Positions 27,188 through 36,446 of a DNA stretch of 64,000 nucleotides are shown here, piece after piece. The notes beneath the pieces were generated by a model. It was not told the origin of the DNA. It saw only the letters and a list, made by a program, of their open reading frames with translations, and did no database searches. Position 1 is the first letter of the stretch; every line of letters begins with the position of its first letter. The translations under genes and the position numbers were made by a program. The stretch is from Desulfopila aestuarii DSM 18488 (GTDB lineage Bacteria; Desulfobacterota; Desulfobulbia; Desulfobulbales; Desulfocapsaceae), in contig CAMBBS010000002.1 of NCBI GenBank assembly GCA_945863875.1, positions 150,462 through 214,461 of the forward strand, in the 5' to 3' direction.

Positions 27188-28191
27188 GGCGCCCTCCGTT
27201 CCGAATAGACAAAGCGGGTCAGGTCTTCGAGAGACTCCCAGGGAGAGGCCTCGGCAAAGGCCACGGCTTCGTCGATTTCCCGGGCGACGTCCTGCTCGAT
27301 CTTCTCGATATCGCCATCGCCGACCGTCCCCTGATCCTTCATCTTTCCGGCGAATGTGGCGATCGGGCAGCGCCCTTTCCACTCTTCGACTTCCGCTTTG
27401 CTGCGATAGAGTTCCGGGTCGTACATCGAGTGGGCGCGAAAACGATAGGTGCGGCACTCGAAAAAAAACGGTTTGCCACTGCCGCGAACCACCTCGGCCG
27501 CCTCTTTTGCCGCCTTTTCGACGGCCAGTACATCCATGCCGTCCACCGCCGCGGCCGCCACGCCGTAGCTTGCCGCTTTGGTGGCAAGATCGACGACGGC
27601 CTGGGAATATTTCAGCGCCGTGCCCATGGCATACAGGTTGTTTTCGCAGACGAAGAGCACCGGCAAATGCCACAGGGCGGCGAGATTCATGCTTTCGTGG
27701 AACTCCCCTTCGGCCACCGCGCCATCGCCAAAAAAGCAGCAGGTCACCCGCGATCTCTGCTGCATTTTGTCGGCGAGGGCCAGACCGACGGCCATCGGCA
27801 GGCCACCGCCGACGATGGCATTGCCGCCATAGAACCTGGCTTTGCCATCGAAAAGATGCATCGAGCCGCCGCGCCCCCGGCTGCAGCCGTCCTGCTTGCC
27901 GTACATCTCGGCGAGGATAGCGCCCATGCCGATACCCCGGATGAGGGCATGGCCATGCTCGCGGTAGGTGGCGACGACGGCGTCGTCGCCGGTCAGCGCC
28001 TCCAGCACGCCGACGGCCACCGCCTCTTCGCCGTCATAGAGGTGGAGAAAGCCGCGTATCTTCATGGCGCTGTACAGTTCGGCACACTTTTCCTCCAGGC
28101 GACGGATGCGTATCATGCTGTGCAGCAGGTGGCGTGCATGGACAGAGTCGACCATGTCGGTCTTGGTTTTGCCGGATTCTTTCCTATGCAT
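27184..28191 (-). CDS. Pyruvate dehydrogenase-type E1 component, alpha subunit
   Basis: A 335-residue E1-alpha with the thiamine-diphosphate motif [20 protein letters not shown] and the later [11 protein letters not shown]. The loop [20 protein letters not shown] matches the pyruvate dehydrogenase form (HSM-DP-YR) better than the acetoin form, which supports pyruvate as substrate. ATG at 28191 is chosen because GGAGGA lies six bases before it; a TTG at 28197 is rejected. The gene begins 2 bp after the acsA-like stop. Confidence 0.9.
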   Translation of the reverse strand: MHRKESGKTKTDMVDSVHARHLLHSMIRIRRLEEKCAELYSAMKIRGFLHLYDGEEAVAVGVLEALTGDDAVVATYREHGHALIRGIGMGAILAEMYGKQDGCSRGRGGSMHLFDGKARFYGGNAIVGGGLPMAVGLALADKMQQRSRVTCCFFGDGAVAEGEFHESMNLAALWHLPVLFVCENNLYAMGTALKYSQAVVDLATKAASYGVAAAAVDGMDVLAVEKAAKEAAEVVRGSGKPFFFECRTYRFRAHSMYDPELYRSKAEVEEWKGRCPIATFAGKMKDQGTVGDGDIEKIEQDVAREIDEAVAFAEASPWESLEDLTRFVYSERRAP

Positions 28192-28193
28192 TG

Positions 28194-29951
28194 TCAATCC
28201 TCCAGTGTCGACAGATCGCCTTCGGGCAAGCCCAGCTCGCGGGCCTTGAGCAGTCGCCGCATGATCTTGCCGCCCTTGTTTTTCGGGATGTTCTGCTGGA
28301 AATCGATCTCTTTGGGCGCCACGGCCGAGCCGAGTTTTTTACGGGCAAAACCGAGAAGCTCCAACCGCAGCGCATCGCTCGGCAGCCTCCCCGGCTTCAG
28401 CGCCACGAAGGCCTTGACGATTTCACCGATAAGCGGATCCGGTTTGCCGATGACCCCCACTTCGGCAACGGCAGGGTGCTCCATGAGCGCACTTTCGACC
28501 TCGAAGGGACCGACCATGTGTCCGGAGGTTTTGATGATGTCATCGGCGCGGCCGACGAACCAGAAATAGCCGTCCGCGTCGCGTCTGGCCAGGTCCCCGG
28601 TCAGATACCAGCCGCCGGCGAAGCACTTGCGGTAGCGCTCCTCGTCGTGCAGGTAGCCGCGAAACATCGACGGCCAGCCCGGCCGGAGGGCCAGATCGCC
28701 CTGCACGTCGGCCTCCTCGACCACCCTGACCCTGTCGTCACCAAGGCGCTGGACAATGGCCGCCTCGATGCCGGGAAGCGGTCGCCCCATCGAGCCGGGA
28801 CGAATGGCCATGGCCGGGAAATTGGCGATCATGATGCCGCCGGTTTCCGTCTGCCACCAGTTGTCATGGATCGGCAAGCCCAGCGCCTTTATCCCCCAGA
28901 TCACCGCCTCCGGGTTGAGCGGTTCCCCTACGCTGTGAATGAGGCGCAGATGACCCAGGTCGACGGCCTGGGCCGGCTCGATACCGAGCCGCATGAACCG
29001 CCGGATGGCCGTCGGCGCCGTGTACCAGACGCTCACCTGCCGGGAGGCGAGAATTTGACACCAGCGCATGGCGTCAAAATCCGCCTCATCAACGATATTG
29101 GTGATGCCGTGCAGCAGCGGGGCAATGATGCCATACGACGTCCCGGTCACCCAGCCGGGATCGGCCGTGCACCAGAAAATATCCTCCGGATGAAAATCCA
29201 TGACATATTTGCCGGTCATGTAATGGGTGAGGGCGGCGCTGTGGGCATGGAGCGCGCCCTTGGGCATGCCGGTGGTGCCGCTGGTAAAATGCAGCAGGGC
29301 GATATCTTCCGGGTCGGTCGGCGGAATGGTATAGACGTCGGAAGCCGCCTCCATCAGTTTCGGCAGCGACATCGGACCGCCCCCCGGATGCTCTTTGACG
29401 TCTACCAGCAGGACATAGCGCAGCGCCGGCAGCCTGTCCATCAGCTGACTCACCTTCTGGCGGTACAAACGTTCGGTGGTCAGCAGAAGTTTTGCCTCCC
29501 CCTTGCTCAGCCGCTGAAAAATCGGCTCGGGACCAAAGGCGGAGAACAGGGGACAAAAGATGCTCGTGTTTTTGAAAACCCCCAGGGCACCGATATACAA
29601 TTCGGGGATACGGCCGGCCAGGGTGCAGACCGTATCCCCCTTGCCGATGCCGAGGTCGGCAAGGATGTTGGCAAAGCGGTTGCTCTCTGCTCTTAATTCG
29701 CCGTAGGTGAAGGTGCGGGAGGTATCGTCGCTGCCGAGCCATTGCAAGGCCACGTGGTCGCGCAGACGACCGCCGGCATGACAATCGACCGCCGCATGGG
29801 CGATGTTAAAGCCTCTGCCCTCGGCAAGCCTTGGTAATTCGGCCCGGATGGTCTCCCAGGAAAACGTGGCCCGCGTGTCGGCATACTCCAGGAGATTTGG
29901 CGCCTTCTTCAACGAATCCAGATGTTTCTCAATTGAGTTATACAGCATCAT
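28194..29951 (-). CDS. acsA: Acetate--CoA ligase (AcsA type)
   Basis: A 585-residue adenylate-forming enzyme. Motifs include [19 protein letters not shown], the acetyl-CoA synthetase signature [17 protein letters not shown], and [20 protein letters not shown]. The C-terminal catalytic lysine is in [14 protein letters not shown]. The stretch [20 protein letters not shown] is typical of Bacillus-like AcsA. It is the first gene of the operon acsA, E1-alpha, E1-beta, E2, ACP, AhpD-like, so both arms of the operon converge on acetyl-CoA, one from acetate and one from a 2-oxoacid. Tandem ATG codons at 29951 and 29948 follow GAGGTG. Confidence 0.87.
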   Translation of the reverse strand: MMLYNSIEKHLDSLKKAPNLLEYADTRATFSWETIRAELPRLAEGRGFNIAHAAVDCHAGGRLRDHVALQWLGSDDTSRTFTYGELRAESNRFANILADLGIGKGDTVCTLAGRIPELYIGALGVFKNTSIFCPLFSAFGPEPIFQRLSKGEAKLLLTTERLYRQKVSQLMDRLPALRYVLLVDVKEHPGGGPMSLPKLMEAASDVYTIPPTDPEDIALLHFTSGTTGMPKGALHAHSAALTHYMTGKYVMDFHPEDIFWCTADPGWVTGTSYGIIAPLLHGITNIVDEADFDAMRWCQILASRQVSVWYTAPTAIRRFMRLGIEPAQAVDLGHLRLIHSVGEPLNPEAVIWGIKALGLPIHDNWWQTETGGIMIANFPAMAIRPGSMGRPLPGIEAAIVQRLGDDRVRVVEEADVQGDLALRPGWPSMFRGYLHDEERYRKCFAGGWYLTGDLARRDADGYFWFVGRADDIIKTSGHMVGPFEVESALMEHPAVAEVGVIGKPDPLIGEIVKAFVALKPGRLPSDALRLELLGFARKKLGSAVAPKEIDFQQNIPKNKGGKIMRRLLKARELGLPEGDLSTLED

Positions 29952-30173
29952 CGCACCTCGCCGCCCTGTCTCATCCGAAAAATACGCTTAAAGTATGTTA
30001 TGTATTATATGTCGAAGTCCGGTGTTTTGTCAAGAACCCTCAGCCGTTAATGCAGCGGACAAAAAACAGCCGCTCACCTAATTCCTCAACCGGACAATTG
30101 AACATACAACCGCTTACCGATATGGTTGTTTCTTCTCTGAATGATTCGGGTACGATGCGAGGATCCTCAATAG

Positions 30174-30197
30174 GGATATACTCGGGAGGATATACTC
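30174..30197. repeat. Direct repeat in the acsA-dctP divergent promoter region
   Basis: GGATATACTC occurs at 30174-30183 and again at 30188-30197, a 14-bp period, just before the dctP ribosome site. It could be a regulator site for the neighbouring LytTR protein or a chance repeat. Confidence 0.4.
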
Positions 30198-30219
30198 AAC
30201 TCAACGAAAGGAGGAAACA

Positions 30220-31293
30220 ATGAGACTGGTTTATCGTATTTCAACCGCGCTGGTCGCACTCGTTCTGATCGCTGCACCGGCCCTGGCCGTTGAAAAAGTG
30301 CGCTGGAAGATGGCCATGTCCTGGTCATCAACACTCACCCCCTTTGCCACCGCCCCGATTGAATTGGCGAAAATTATCGAGGAAATGAGCGGCGGCGACT
30401 TCACCATCAGGGTAGAGGGCGCTGAAAAACACAAGGCGGCCCTGGGTATTCTCGACATGACCAAAGGCGGCCAGTACGAGATGGGTCACAGCGCCTCCTA
30501 TTACTGGAAAGGCAAGGATATCACCACGGTCTTTTTCTGCACCGTTCCCTTCGGCATGAATGCCGACGAGCAGAATGCCTGGTTCTACAAAGGCGGCGGC
30601 ATGGAGCTGATGCAGAAGACCTACGACAAATTTGATGTCCTCAGCTTCCCCGGCGGCAACACCGGGGTGCAGATGGGCGGCTGGTTCCAAAAAGAAATCA
30701 AGGGATTAGATGATCTGAAAGGCCTGAAAATGCGTATCCCCGGACTGGCCGGAGAGGTTTTTGCGAAACTCGGCGTCAATGTCACCAATATCGCACCGGG
30801 GGAACTCTACACCTCTCTCGACCGTGGCACCATCGATGCGCTGGAATGGGTTGGACCGGCCATGGATATCAAGATGGGCTTTCATAAGATAGCGCCTTTC
30901 TATTACACCGGCTGGCATGAGCCCGCCACCGAACTGCAGTTCCTCATCAACAAGAAAGCCTACGACAAGCTGCCGAAAGAGTATCAGGCCATGCTGGTCA
31001 CCGCCATGAAAGCGGTAACCGCCGACCTGTTCATCGACAACTTTGCCGGCAGTGCCGATGCCTGGGAACAGATGAAGACCGAATTCCCGAACATCCAGGT
31101 GAAGACCTTCCCGAAAGAGGTCATGCAGGCGATGAAGACCGCCTCCGACGAACTCTATGATGAATATGCCGCAAAAGACGCCAGCTTCAAAGAGGTACTC
31201 GATTCGCAGCGGGCCTACACCAAAAAGGCCCGGGCCTGGACCAACATTTCCGAATACAACTACATAAAAACCTTAGAGGAACTGGCGGACTAA
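30220..31293 (+). CDS. dctP: TRAP transporter substrate-binding protein (TakP-like, 2-oxoacid type)
   Basis: A 357-residue periplasmic protein with a signal peptide (about residues 1-23, ISTALVALVLIAAPALA). The stretch MRIPGLAGEVFAKLGVNVTN and the sequence TIDALEWVGPAMDIKMGFHK are characteristic of the TakP/DctP7 group, whose Rhodobacter member binds pyruvate and other 2-oxoacids with a sodium ion. An excellent AAAGGAGG ribosome site precedes it. It opens a dctP-dctQ-dctM set and lies opposite the pyruvate dehydrogenase-type operon, which suits a 2-oxoacid ligand. Confidence 0.9.
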   Translation: MRLVYRISTALVALVLIAAPALAVEKVRWKMAMSWSSTLTPFATAPIELAKIIEEMSGGDFTIRVEGAEKHKAALGILDMTKGGQYEMGHSASYYWKGKDITTVFFCTVPFGMNADEQNAWFYKGGGMELMQKTYDKFDVLSFPGGNTGVQMGGWFQKEIKGLDDLKGLKMRIPGLAGEVFAKLGVNVTNIAPGELYTSLDRGTIDALEWVGPAMDIKMGFHKIAPFYYTGWHEPATELQFLINKKAYDKLPKEYQAMLVTAMKAVTADLFIDNFAGSADAWEQMKTEFPNIQVKTFPKEVMQAMKTASDELYDEYAAKDASFKEVLDSQRAYTKKARAWTNISEYNYIKTLEELAD

Positions 31294-31387
31294 CGCTGGC
31301 AACAGCCCACCCGCCGGCCATGCCGCACCGTCCAGTCTTCGCCGGCTGGACGGGAGCATCCCTCATTTTCCCTTACAACCGATAGCC

Positions 31388-31891
31388 ATGCTTACAAAAA
31401 TCGAAAAGGTTATTCACCGTCTCGTCGACATCATCGGCAAATTTCTCGCCATCGCCCTGCTGCTGATGGTGCTCAACATCGCCTTTGATGTGATGATGCG
31501 CTATCTCTTCCACGCCAGTTCTGTCGGCATGCAGGAGATGGAGTGGCATCTGTTTGCCATTATCATCCTCTATGGCGTCGGGGTGGCCTTGCAGCATGAG
31601 GCCCATGTGCGGGTCGATTTTCTCTATGACAAAATGAGCCTCAGGACCAAATCGCTCATCAATATCCTTGGCACAATTCTGTTTCTTATGCCGCTGAGCC
31701 TGCTCATTCTGTTCGGTTCATTCGATTTCGTCGGCGATGCCTACACCATAAATGAGATCTCCGAAGATCCCGGCGGGCTGCCCTACCGCTGGATCATCAA
31801 GAGCATGATCCCGATTGCCTTCGGGTTTCTGCTGTTCAGCGCAACCGGCTATATTCTGAAAAACATCCATCAGCTGAGGATCGCTCAATGA
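31388..31891 (+). CDS. dctQ: TRAP transporter small permease (DctQ)
   Basis: A 167-residue protein with four membrane segments. It shows the DctQ features AFDVMMRYLFHASSVGMQEM and GVGVALQHEAHVRVDFLYDK. It lies 94 bp after dctP and overlaps dctM by 4 bp. With DctM it forms the sodium-coupled membrane unit of the TRAP transporter. Confidence 0.9.
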   Translation: MLTKIEKVIHRLVDIIGKFLAIALLLMVLNIAFDVMMRYLFHASSVGMQEMEWHLFAIIILYGVGVALQHEAHVRVDFLYDKMSLRTKSLINILGTILFLMPLSLLILFGSFDFVGDAYTINEISEDPGGLPYRWIIKSMIPIAFGFLLFSATGYILKNIHQLRIAQ

Positions 31892-33219
31892 CAGGTATAA
31901 TTATGTTTTTCGCGGCGCTAATTCTCCTCAGCGTCGGTTATCCGGTGGCCTTTACCTTCGGCGCGGTGGCGATGTTTTTCGGGGCGATTGCCGCCTTTGT
32001 CGAACTGATGCCCGACCCAAATCTAGTCCTGGTCGCCGAAGAATTTTTCAGCATGTTTTCGATGATGCCGTTTCGCATCTATTCCATCATGACCAACACA
32101 ATCCTGATGGCCGTACCGCTGTTTATCCTCATGGGCATCATCCTGCAGAAATCAGAACTGGCGGAACGGCTGCTGGAATCAATGGGCATCCTGTTCGGCA
32201 GAGTCCGTGGCGGGCTGGCCATCAGCACCGTACTGGTCGGTACGCTGCTGGCTGCTTCCACCGGGGTGGTCGGCGCCTCGGTGGTGGCGATGGGCGTCAT
32301 TGCCCTGCCGGTCATGCTGAAATACGGCTACTCGAAAAAACTGGCCACCGGCACTATCTGTGCGGCGGGAACCCTGGGCCAGATCATCCCACCGTCGATT
32401 GTGTTGATCATCCTCGGGGATGTCTTTCAGCTGCCGGTCGGAGATCTCTTCAAGGCGGCGTTGGTGCCCGGCCTCGTACTGGTCGGCTGCTACATTGTCT
32501 ACATCGTCATCATCGCCCTGGTCGACAAAAAGGTCGCCCCCGAGATTACCGTGCCGGAGGCGAAGAAGAAGGGATCGGTCATGCGGGCCCTCATTGCCAT
32601 TCTGCCACCGCTTGCCCTGATTATCATCGTCCTCGGCTCAATCTTTGTCGGTATCGCCACGCCAACCGAATCGGCGGCGGTCGGCGCCCTGGGCGCCATG
32701 ATTCTCGCCGCCATGTACCGCAAACTCAGCTGGCAGATCGTCATCGACTCTTCTCTGCAGACGGTGATGATTACCGCCATGGTCTTTGCCATCCTCATCG
32801 GCGCCACGGCTTTTTCCATGGTCTTTGTCTACACCGGCGCCGATCTCATCGTCGAAGAATTTATGACCGGGCTGCCCGGCGAAAAATGGGGCTTTCTCAT
32901 TCTCTCCATGGGCGCCATCATGCTGCTCGGCTTTTTCATTGATTTTATCGAGATTTCCTATATCGTCGTGCCGATCCTTTTGCCGATCGCCCAGGTCATC
33001 GGCATCGAACCGATGTGGTTCGCCATCCTCATTGCCATGAATCTGCAGACCTCGTTTCTCACTCCACCGTTCGGTTTTTCTCTCTTTTACCTGAAAGGAG
33101 TATGCCCGCCGGAGGTCCGGACCGTGGACATCTACCAGGGGGTAGTGCCGTTTATCATTATTCAGGTGCTGGTTCTCGCTTCCATTGTCATTTTTCCCCA
33201 TCTTTATGGGTTGACCTGA
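31888..33219 (+). CDS. dctM: TRAP transporter large permease (DctM)
   Basis: A 443-residue protein with about twelve membrane segments. Typical blocks are VPLFILMGIILQKSELAERL, CAAGTLGQIIPPSIVLIILG and GIATPTESAAVGALGAMILA. It is the transport channel proper and follows dctQ with a 4-bp overlap. A hairpin at 33255-33294 follows the gene before the sensor kinase gene. Confidence 0.92.
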   Translation: MTGIIMFFAALILLSVGYPVAFTFGAVAMFFGAIAAFVELMPDPNLVLVAEEFFSMFSMMPFRIYSIMTNTILMAVPLFILMGIILQKSELAERLLESMGILFGRVRGGLAISTVLVGTLLAASTGVVGASVVAMGVIALPVMLKYGYSKKLATGTICAAGTLGQIIPPSIVLIILGDVFQLPVGDLFKAALVPGLVLVGCYIVYIVIIALVDKKVAPEITVPEAKKKGSVMRALIAILPPLALIIIVLGSIFVGIATPTESAAVGALGAMILAAMYRKLSWQIVIDSSLQTVMITAMVFAILIGATAFSMVFVYTGADLIVEEFMTGLPGEKWGFLILSMGAIMLLGFFIDFIEISYIVVPILLPIAQVIGIEPMWFAILIAMNLQTSFLTPPFGFSLFYLKGVCPPEVRTVDIYQGVVPFIIIQVLVLASIVIFPHLYGLT

Positions 33220-33254
33220 TGGGGAAGATCCTGCCGCCCAAGAAAAAATAACCT

Positions 33255-33294
33255 CTCCGGGCGGAGGGGAATTTGGTTTTCCCGCCGCCCGGAG
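33255..33294 (+). terminator. Terminator-like hairpin after dctM
   Basis: CTCCGGGCGG (33255-33264) pairs perfectly with CCGCCCGGAG (33285-33294), and the loop holds a further AGGGGAA/TTTTCCC pairing. A run of seven T residues occurs only about 18 nt downstream, so termination may be partial, leaving some read-through into the kinase gene. Confidence 0.55.
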
Positions 33295-33353
33295 TATGGT
33301 AGGCTGTACATTTTTTTGGCATGTGACGGTACAATGCGACGTTCAGGAACTCT

Positions 33354-35051
33354 ATGGATCTGCTCACTTTCTCCCTGCATAATATTTTTGCCCTCCTGCA
33401 GCAGATGTCGGTTTTTCTTGTCATCGCCTATCTCTTCACCAAGTCGCCATTTTTCCGGTCTTTTCATGTTCACACCCTGCATCCGCGGACATTGCTGCTG
33501 CTCTATTTTATTTTTTCAACCTTTTCCATTCTCGGCACCTACTTCGGTTTGCCGATCAACGATGCCATTGCCAATACCCGGGCCATCGGGGCGGTGCTTG
33601 CCGGCATCATCGGCGGACCACTGCTTGGCGGGGCGGTCGGCCTGACCGCCGGACTGCATCGTTTTTCCCTTGGCGGCTTTACCGCTGTCTCCTGCGGCGT
33701 CTCCACCACCGTGGAGGGGTTGATCGGCGGCCTGGTGCATATCTACCTGGTGCGCCATTACCAGCAGCACCGACTGCTCAGTCCAATGGTCGCTTTTCTC
33801 ACCACCTTGGTCGCCGAGATTACCCAGATGCTCATCATCCTGACACTGTCACAGCCTTTTGAGCAAGCGGTAGCCCTGGTCCGCATCATCGCCCTGCCGA
33901 TGATTCTGGCCAACAGCACCGGGGCGGCCGTCTTCGTCAGTATCATCCGCGACCAGCGCAAAATGTATGACGAACTGAGTGTCTTTTTCTCGACCAAGGC
34001 GCTGAAAATGGCCGAAAAGACCGTGGCGATTCTTGGCCGGGGTTTCAATATGCAGACGGCCGGGGAGGTTGCCTCGGTCATCCTGCAGGAAACCGGGGTC
34101 GGGGCGGTGGGAATTACCGACCGGGAAAAGGTGCTCGCCTTTGTCGGTGACGGCAGTGACCACCATCAGGTCGGCCAGGGCATCAGCTCGACGCAGACCA
34201 TGAAAGCGATCCGGGAAAACCGGATAGTCTATGCCGACGGCGGAGAAAAGAAATGGCGCTGTAATCTTTCAGCGGCGTGTCCACTCGGTTCGGTGCTGTG
34301 CGTTCCGCTGCGCCTTGATAATGAGCTGATCGGCACCATCAATCTCTTTGAGCCGAAAAATAAGCTTTTTCTGGTGACCAACAAGACCCTCGGCGAAGGT
34401 ATCACCAAGCTGCTCTCCGATCAGATTCTCTATGCCCGGTATATCGAGCAGAAAACCCTGGTCACCTCGGCGGAGCTGAAGATTGCCCAGGCACAGATAA
34501 GCCCGCATTTTTTATTTAACGCACTCAACACCATCATCGCCATTACCCGTAAGGATGCCGATCGGGCGAGGGATCTGCTCTTGCATCTTTCCAATTTTTT
34601 TCGTAAAAATCTTAAACATACCGGAAATCTGGCGACACTTGAAGAAGAACTCAATCATGTGCATTCCTACCTGGTGATCGAAAAAGCCAGGTTTGAGGAC
34701 CGTTTGCAGCTGGAAATGGCTGTCGATGACGACCTGCTCGCCCTGAAGCTGCCGGTCTTTTCCCTGCAGCCGATTGTCGAAAATGCCATCAAGCATGGGA
34801 TATCGAATATGCTCGGCCAGGGCGTGATCCGTTTGACCGCCGTTCGACAGCCAGGCTCTCTGCGCATCATGGTCGAGGATAATGCCGGCAATTTCATCGA
34901 GAGAGGAAAAAAGGGTCTGGGCATGAGCATTGTCGAAAAAAGGATCAAAAATCTCTGCGGCGAAAACCACGGCCTGGAGATTTCCTGTAATCCAGGGGAA
35001 CGGACGGTCGTCGCCATAACCTTACCGGAAGGAGGGTGTGGAGAAAAATGA
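33354..35051 (+). CDS. LytS-type sensor histidine kinase (BtsS/YpdA-like, probable pyruvate sensor)
   Basis: A 565-residue membrane kinase. The 5TMR-LYT sensor domain spans about residues 10-200, a GAF domain about 225-360, then the LytS-type dimerisation box QISPHFLFNALNTI with phospho-acceptor His385, and an HATPase domain (VENAIKHGIS, GKKGLGMSIVEKRI). Residues Arg76, Arg103, Cys114 and Ser117 have the same spacing (27, 38 and 41 from the first) as Arg72, Arg99, Cys110 and Ser113, which I recall as the pyruvate-binding residues of E. coli BtsS. It overlaps its response regulator by 4 bp. Confidence 0.88.
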   Translation: MDLLTFSLHNIFALLQQMSVFLVIAYLFTKSPFFRSFHVHTLHPRTLLLLYFIFSTFSILGTYFGLPINDAIANTRAIGAVLAGIIGGPLLGGAVGLTAGLHRFSLGGFTAVSCGVSTTVEGLIGGLVHIYLVRHYQQHRLLSPMVAFLTTLVAEITQMLIILTLSQPFEQAVALVRIIALPMILANSTGAAVFVSIIRDQRKMYDELSVFFSTKALKMAEKTVAILGRGFNMQTAGEVASVILQETGVGAVGITDREKVLAFVGDGSDHHQVGQGISSTQTMKAIRENRIVYADGGEKKWRCNLSAACPLGSVLCVPLRLDNELIGTINLFEPKNKLFLVTNKTLGEGITKLLSDQILYARYIEQKTLVTSAELKIAQAQISPHFLFNALNTIIAITRKDADRARDLLLHLSNFFRKNLKHTGNLATLEEELNHVHSYLVIEKARFEDRLQLEMAVDDDLLALKLPVFSLQPIVENAIKHGISNMLGQGVIRLTAVRQPGSLRIMVEDNAGNFIERGKKGLGMSIVEKRIKNLCGENHGLEISCNPGERTVVAITLPEGGCGEK

Positions 35052-35758
35052 TTCGCGCGCTGATTGTCGATGATGAAATACATGCCCGCGAGGAGATGGC
35101 GATTCTCCTGGCGGAAACGGCGGTAATCGAGGTAGTCGGTTCCTGCGGCAACGGCATCGAAGCGCTAAAAATGATCAACAGGCTGCGGCCGCAGGTGCTG
35201 TTTCTTGACATTCAGATGCCGGTCATCAGCGGTTTCGAGCTGCTCAATATGGTCAACCAGGAGATCATGCCCCATGTGGTCTTTGTCACCGCCTTTGACC
35301 AATACTCGCTGAAGGCCTTTGAGGAAAAGACCCTCGACTACCTGCTCAAGCCGGTCGACAGTCACCGCCTGGCAAAAACCGTCAGCAAGCTGCAGCAGAC
35401 CATCGGCGAAAACCGCCCGCCGACCTTCGACAGCGAGGAGATACGCCGCATCCCCTGCCTGCTTGGCAACAGGATCAGGCTCGTTGGTCTGGAGGAGGTG
35501 GAATTCATTGCCACCAGCATCGCCGGAGTCCACCTGACGACCAGGGACCACGAGTATTTCACCGAGGTCACCCTCAAGGTCCTCGAAGAACGAACGCCGC
35601 TCTTACGCTGCCATAAACAGTATCTGATCAATATCGACCAGATCAGGGAAATTGTCCTGCTTGACGGCGGCATGGCCCAAATCGCCACCCACGGCGGAAA
35701 ACATATCCCGGTGAGCAGACGCTATCTGAAAATCATCAAGAAAAAATTATTTATCTGA
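35048..35758 (+). CDS. LytTR-family response regulator (BtsR/YpdB-like)
   Basis: A 236-residue regulator. The receiver domain has the phospho-acceptor Asp54 in LFLDIQMPVISGFELL and the conserved FVTAFDQYSLKAFEEKTLDYLLKPV. The C-terminal LytTR DNA-binding domain covers about residues 135-236 (HLTTRDHEYF ... LLRCHKQYLINIDQI). The start at 35048 overlaps the kinase stop (ATGA). Its targets are probably the neighbouring TRAP transporter and perhaps the acsA operon. Confidence 0.92.
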   Translation: MIRALIVDDEIHAREEMAILLAETAVIEVVGSCGNGIEALKMINRLRPQVLFLDIQMPVISGFELLNMVNQEIMPHVVFVTAFDQYSLKAFEEKTLDYLLKPVDSHRLAKTVSKLQQTIGENRPPTFDSEEIRRIPCLLGNRIRLVGLEEVEFIATSIAGVHLTTRDHEYFTEVTLKVLEERTPLLRCHKQYLINIDQIREIVLLDGGMAQIATHGGKHIPVSRRYLKIIKKKLFI

Positions 35759-35883
35759 GGCCGACTCCGGTTCCAGAACCCCTCTCCCTCTGCCCTGGAT
35801 ACCCTGCCCGGGCGGTGTCCTGACGGTACTTGCCCCAAGGGGGGTACTGCCACGAGCCCCGGCTTATTTTCCGTTTACCGGTA

Positions 35884-36234
35884 TTAGACAAATTTGCTGC
35901 GGAACATGAAATAAACCGAACCGACAAGGCACAAGCCGGCCCATAAATAATCCAATTTCAACGGTTCTTTTAAATACATTACCGAAAACGGTACAAAAAT
36001 GGACAGGGTAATGACTTCCTGCAATATCTTCAGCTGGCCGACGTTTAACACGGTATAGCCGATTCTATTGGCCGGAACCTGGAAAAGATATTCCAGCAGG
36101 GCAATTCCCCAGCTGACAAAAGCGGCAATTATCCAGGGCTTGTTATTTAATTCCTTGAGATGGGCATACCAGGCAAAGGTCATAAAAACATTACTGCAGA
36201 GAAGCAAAGCTATTGAAATTATTACTGGGCGCAT
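35884..36234 (-). CDS. DMT-superfamily small membrane protein (DUF486 type)
   Basis: A 116-residue protein with four membrane segments, of the DUF486 group in the drug/metabolite transporter superfamily. It shows LLLCSNVFMTFAWYAHLKEL, SWGIALLEYLFQVPANRIGY and a C-terminal GLCLVGSVYFMFRSKF. The family has no proven substrate. ATG at 36234 is chosen over an upstream in-frame codon because it gives the normal family length and N-terminus. It converges on the LytTR gene. Confidence 0.82.
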   Translation of the reverse strand: MRPVIISIALLLCSNVFMTFAWYAHLKELNNKPWIIAAFVSWGIALLEYLFQVPANRIGYTVLNVGQLKILQEVITLSIFVPFSVMYLKEPLKLDYLWAGLCLVGSVYFMFRSKFV

Positions 36235-36446
36235 ATTATACCTGCATACTTGCTGGGTGCTTGTGCACAATGTGATCAACGGGGTATCCGGCAATAGTCT
36301 CTGGCTGGAACAATTGAAACTCCAACCGCATGACGATGTCAAGCGCGATCCATTCTACCGCCTCGCACGCACCATTTTCTGCCAAGGCCGGTGACGGATC
36401 ATGCTGCACACATCCCCCCAGGCACCGAGGAGCAACAGAGGATAAT

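Noticed and set aside
24824..28191. Acetoin dehydrogenase instead of pyruvate dehydrogenase
   Set aside because: The E1-alpha loop HSM-DP-YR fits pyruvate dehydrogenase better and no other acetoin genes are near, but this is not excluded.
28134..29696. 520-residue plus-strand open frame
   Set aside because: It is the antisense shadow of the AcsA-type gene, caused by high-GC codon bias; the minus-strand protein has all family motifs.
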